A stretch of 64,000 nt of DNA, from positions 47,816,555 through 47,880,554 of the forward strand of contig OX467083.1 in NCBI GenBank assembly GCA_950106755.1, read 5' to 3'. Source of the stretch: Climacium dendroides. Taxonomy: Eukaryota > Streptophyta > Bryopsida > Hypnales > Climaciaceae. Below the pieces are notes generated by a model, which was not told the DNA's origin, did no database searches, and saw only the letters and a program-made list of their open reading frames with translations. Each line of letters begins with the position of its first letter. The stretch's first letter is position 1. Below, piece by piece: positions 59,724 through 64,000 of this stretch. Position numbers and translations under genes: made by a program.

Positions 59724-59960
59724 GGCTGCAGACAGGCGCAGCAGCAGCAGAAACCCTAAAACAAGCAAATAACGAAAGCGAGAACTTGAACACTGCAGTT
59801 GAAGCAGTGCCTGAAAATGAGAGAATGGGGAAGAAAGAGGGTGAATCCAAATTCAAAGGGACTTGACGGCATCCCCACCCCCACGCCCTGCGGCCTGCCT
59901 GCCTGCCTGCCTGCTGCTGCTGGCCTTGGTGGCCCCCACCGCTACCCTCTGTCGGTTCCA
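59724..59960 (-). promoter_or_regulatory. 5' leader/promoter of eIF4B copy 2 with telobox
   Basis: Upstream of the copy 2 ATG lie a CTG/GCA run, a telobox AAACCCTAAA at 59751-59760 and, further up, a CTGCCTGC microsatellite (near 59895-59920). Teloboxes are typical of leaders of translation genes. The copy 1 leader keeps the GCAGCAG run and CGCCTGTCTG but not the telobox. Confidence 0.5.
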
Positions 59961-60049
59961 TGTTCTTTTGGATGAATAAAGGTCTCGTCGGGATGAATGA
60001 AGCTTTCTGTTCTGGAGGAATAATGCCTGGGCCGCTGCCACAGTAATTG

Positions 60050-60870
60050 CCAAAGGAAAAGTGATTTTGTTATTTTTGAAGTCGTAAAAAGTTTGAAATT
60101 CAATAACTTGCATATCATAGGTTGGAATGCTTTGAAACAAAGCCCTTGCATCCTTGCTCGCGAAGAGCTTTCCATTAGTAGTAAAAGCACGATTGGGGGA
60201 CTTACGGTTTAGGAGATCTCAACATAATAAACAAACACCCTGACTTAATTATGGATGGATTAGTGTGCCTTATATTGTTGCCACAACCAAAATAAAAGTA
60301 AAAGTAATTTTTCTAATTCTCTAATTCAATAAAAAAGAACTTTGAAATTTAATTACTTTCACACTGGACGTCCAAACAAAGCTTGTGCACCTCTTTACCG
60401 AGGTTTTTCCAATGGTACCAAGCACACGACCGGAGGATGCATGGTCTAGGAGATCTCAACATAATAAAACAAAAGAAACAATTTATCGTAATGGATGGAC
60501 AAGATCCTACAATTAGATTTTTAAAACAAGTACTTATTTGGTTTTCTTAGGTATACACAATAAAAGTGGCAATTTTGAGTGTTTTTTGGATAAGAAAACC
60601 CCCTCTTGGCCTTATAGGTTAATGGACTATAGTGTGTGCCTTGTGCTTGCCACAATCAAAAAAGTGATTTTTTTTAATTTTTTTAAATCACAAGAACTTT
60701 GAAATTCAATAACTTTTGCATCCTAGGGCCAAATGCCATGGAACAAAGCCCATGCACCCCTCCTCAGCAAGGACTTTCTAACAATACCAAGCATGCGACT
60801 GAGAGACATAGTTTGGGAGATCTCAACGTAATAAACAAATAAACAAACAAATAGCTTATCTTAATAGATG
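60050..60870 (+). repeat. Tandem ~237-bp repeat, three diverged copies, upstream of eIF4B copy 2
   Basis: Blocks containing AACTTTGAAATT/CAATAACTT, AAACAAAGC, GCACCTC or GCATCC and GGAGATCTCAACATAATAAA recur with the last motif at about 60212, 60449 and 60816. The longer second spacing includes a CCTTATAGGTTAA terminus near 60605. Confidence 0.65.
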
Positions 60871-63051
60871 GATTGTTTATGCAAAACGCTAAACTCATCC
60901 CACAAAGTGAGACCATTAAAGTTAAAACATAAGAATTTTATCCAAAAAAAATAATGCAATAATTTTTTATTTTTTACATATGATAAAATTTTGAATTCAT
61001 ATATGCAATTAGAGACCCCAAATTAGTTAGGTGAGATCAAGAGTGTACTTTAAACACAGCACAAAATAGGGGGCCTTTTGTTTACTTTTATCCCAAATTT
61101 TGACATTTTCACCCTATTCGTCCCACTTCATCAGATGGGCTTCGCGTTCTACATTGTTTATAAATTAGAAACCAAATTTTATTCAAATGCTCAAACTAAT
61201 TAGATTACATGTGTCTTACAAGTATTCGGATGAGTGTGAGGGGTCTTGCACTATTCAAAGTCTTGCACTTATTGTGTTAAATATGTTTGTTTAATTCATT
61301 TTTATGAAGTGCCAAAGAAACAATATAAAATGTTATAGTAGTGCTCCAAATTTCAACATCCATCCACATATTGGATAGAAAATATCACATATACCACATA
61401 TTTATAATTTTGTTTTTGTCTACAATCTAATGATTTCATCCAAGATTTCTTTTAAACTGAAGTTTTGTAGTGAAAAATTACATGGTTTTTTGTCATTTTT
61501 TAGCCAAATTATTTTTTCTAGTGCAATTTGGCACTATAAAGCCAAAAAAAACAACCATGAGTGTTAAGTCTCGTCAATAGAATTGAAAGGTTTAGAGTAA
61601 AAAATTTCACTACCTTGTATTGCCCAAGCAATTTATTTTGGGATGTTTTCATCACTACAAACTCAATTATGACCTATAAATATATCTAATTCCATTCCCT
61701 TAAATTTAAGATATAGTGTGGCTTGTCTTGCGAGTGAATAGTGACAATCAAGTGAAAATTCAATTTATTTATTTTAATTATACACATGGCATTTAGTGAT
61801 AGGACATTAATCTTTTTAATTACCAATCCCCAAAAACAAACCAAATAACCCCCTATTTTTATTTTCATATTGCAGCTTCAAATGCAATCAATATGGGATA
61901 CATTGCCATATTGCTTAATCCATATTATGTATTATGTATCCATATCCATATTATGTACCATATACATCTTCTAGCTAAGATATTGACTCAATTGATGGTC
62001 TTTGAATTTTCTCCCAATTGACGGTAGGGGCAAAGGAAGCTTTTTTTTATTACACGATTGAATGGCTTTTATTTTTTAAGGCCAAGAGGTAGGCAAGGCA
62101 AGTGGAGTCATCACAAGAGATAGTTATTCTATACATATTAATTAGGACAATGGTGGATTAAATTGTAAATATATGATATATGAGTCATTGCTTGCAACAT
62201 GTGTTTAAAAGTTATCACTAAATTATTTTCTACAATGTAAGTCATAATACAAGTAATAATATTCATCACTTGTAGAAGGGTCTTGTTTTGATTTGGAAGT
62301 TCAATCTATATTCTAATTTTTCAATTAATGTACAGAGGTGAATACATACAATGACCCCAATGTGTTGTACATAAAATGGACGAAATTGTGGATAATGGCA
62401 ACAAGACATACTTAGAGGCTAGAGTTGGCACAAAAAACAATTTTATAAATAGATGACAATTGTTTTGCAACCATCTTGTTGAAATACTATCTAAAGCACT
62501 ATCCTAATGGAGCTTAACAATTAAACATTTGCAAAGAACCATACATATAATACCATATTTGACTCCTAAAATATGAATTATGTGCAAAAATATTGGAAAA
62601 CATACCCCATTGGATTAATAATTCAACAATTAGCATCTTTCATTGGAATGTCACTTTGTCATTTGACCTTGTCATGCTCAAAGATTGTACATAGAATACA
62701 TGACGAATTTAGAACTTCTCATTCACAAGAGAGAATATCCAAATTCAAGATTCAATGTTTCATAGGATCTCTCTCAACATGAAATCAAACTTTTGTCTTT
62801 ATTGTATACTTCAATTTGTATTCCTTATATGGTTTCCAATGACTACTTATGGCTCCTCTGGATCTAAAGTTTTCAAGTGTTTCAACCACCTTTGTAAATT
62901 GATCGCCATGCTAATTCAACAACATTTTAATACATGTGTATAATTTTTTAGTGTTTCAACCACATTGGTGAATTGGTTGTTTTACTACCTCAACAATATT
63001 TGAGATGTTTTAGTACAATGTTTCAATCACATTTATTGACAAAATTTATTG
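60871..63051. other. AT-rich intergenic DNA, no gene recognised
   Basis: Low-complexity AT-rich sequence with TATG/CATA-rich words near 61900-61970. The short open frames carry no known motifs. Confidence 0.5.
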
Positions 63052-63253
63052 CACTACAAGAGAAAGGGGTGTTTTAAGTATAATCCTAATAGTATAGTCT
63101 TTTACGTAATGACCTTTAAGGCATCTTTTTAATAAAATTTTATTGAAAACACATGTACTTTTAGTAAAATTTTACTAAAAAGACGCCTTAAAGGTCATTA
63201 CTTAAAAGACTACTACTAGGACTATACTTAAAACACCCCTTTCTCTTGTAGTG
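63052..63253. mobile_element. CACTA-type MITE (202 bp) with TTG target-site duplication
   Basis: The ends are CACTACAAGAGAAAGGGGTG and its inverse. The arms pair for about 90 nt each, almost perfectly, around a short AAAACACATGTACTTTT centre. The 3-nt flanks are TTG on both sides (63049-63051 and 63254-63256), as expected for CACTA/En-Spm transposition. No coding capacity, so it would be mobilised in trans. Confidence 0.9.
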
Positions 63254-64000
63254 TTGGTAACATTTGCAACTATTTTAAATATAACAAAAACTCAAAATTT
63301 TGATAAATTTCATCAATTTTGAAAAATTGTAACCATATAAATTCAAACTAGACATTTTTATGATTTGTATGGAAAAAATAAATCACCTTAATATGGCTTA
63401 TGGATTAAACAATTCTAATACTTGATCAAGAAGGTGCTAAAATTGTGAAACTAATGTGAAGTCTATTTGTCTTCTTTTTGAATGTCAAATCTAAAACTAA
63501 GGTCATGAAAAGAAATATAAGGTTAAAAGACATAACATTTATAACCACGACCAATTTGTAACTTCTTAAAATCTAGAGTAAACTGGCCATTTACCCCACT
63601 TTTTCTTGGACTAGAGAACAACCATTTTCAATTACTGTACAATAACTGCACGATTTGACTCCCACTTTAAATATGATGGGGACAAAATTTTATATTACTA
63701 TCCAATGACTACACATTGTGCGGTGAAGGGTTGCAAGGAATTTTTTACTAGATTTCAAGAGCATCACCTTTAAACTGCAATAAATTTTGTTGGAAGAAAT
63801 ATTTTTGCATTCTCTTTTTCAAAGGTGAATCTTAATATGACATTTAATAATCATGCCAAATTTCAAAACATGTAAGTCTCTATATTTATGTGGAGAAGGA
63901 TTTGAATTTTGCTTGTGCAATGATTAGCAAGTTTACTATACTCTATGACTATTTGAACCCCTAAAGTCTTTGAGCAATTTTGGAAAAGGTTCTACTACTA
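63254..64000. other. AT-rich intergenic DNA to the window end
   Basis: No gene. A CCCCTAAAGTC-type terminus begins near 63957 and runs off the window. Confidence 0.5.

Overview
The window is nuclear DNA of a land plant. The genes are intron-rich with GT-AG splice sites, and the proteins belong to plant families: an SBT2-type subtilase, a plant-type eIF4B, BRICK1, a TMEM45/DUF716 membrane protein and the TAF1B/Rrn7-like Pol I factor. Teloboxes (AAACCCTA) occur in gene leaders. The gene-poor, AT-rich spacers packed with short inverted-repeat elements and the moderate intron lengths would fit a bryophyte or another non-seed plant. That placement is an impression, not a demonstration.

Six protein-coding genes can be assembled exon by exon. 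(1) 13789-11995 (-): TMEM45/DUF716 membrane protein, 2 exons, 297 aa. (2) 20253-26073 (+): SBT2-like subtilisin protease, 10 coding exons, 839 aa, preceded by a probable multi-exon 5' leader. (3) 33708-35543 (+): eIF4B copy 1, 2 exons, 493 aa. (4) 42045-41637 (-): BRICK1 (BRK1/HSPC300), 2 exons, 79 aa. (5) 47206-50538 (+): TAF1B/Rrn7-like (MEE12-type) RNA polymerase I initiation factor, 4 exons, 669 aa. (6) 59723-57890 (-): eIF4B copy 2, 2 exons, 493 aa, in opposite orientation to copy 1 and about 22 kb away. All exon phases were checked and close in frame.

Layout: 1-9.5 kb is AT-rich repeat DNA. 9.7-14.2 kb is a more GC-balanced island holding the DUF716 gene. 14.5-18 kb is repeats. 18.1-26.1 kb is the subtilase with its leader. 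26-32.6 kb is AT-rich repeats. 32.6-36.7 kb is a 44-bp minisatellite followed by eIF4B copy 1. 36.7-41.3 kb is AT-rich. 41.6-42.9 kb is BRK1. 43-46.9 kb is repeats. 46.9-51.4 kb is TAF1B. 51.7-56.2 kb is MITE-rich. 56.2-60 kb is eIF4B copy 2. 60-64 kb is repeats, including a clean CACTA-type MITE.

The genes do not form a pathway. They are housekeeping functions: translation initiation, rRNA transcription, actin nucleation through SCAR/WAVE, an apoplastic protease and a membrane protein. The most notable signals are the inverted eIF4B pair, whose last 1.44 kb is nearly identical while the 5' part of exon 1 and both flanks have diverged (suggesting gene conversion); a spliced 56-codon upstream ORF just before the subtilase start; an SQ/TQ cluster in TAF1B; and several non-autonomous element families, one with ends like TTAACCCCTAAAG spread through the whole window. 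I saw no CRISPR array, tRNA, rRNA or intact transposase/reverse transcriptase gene.
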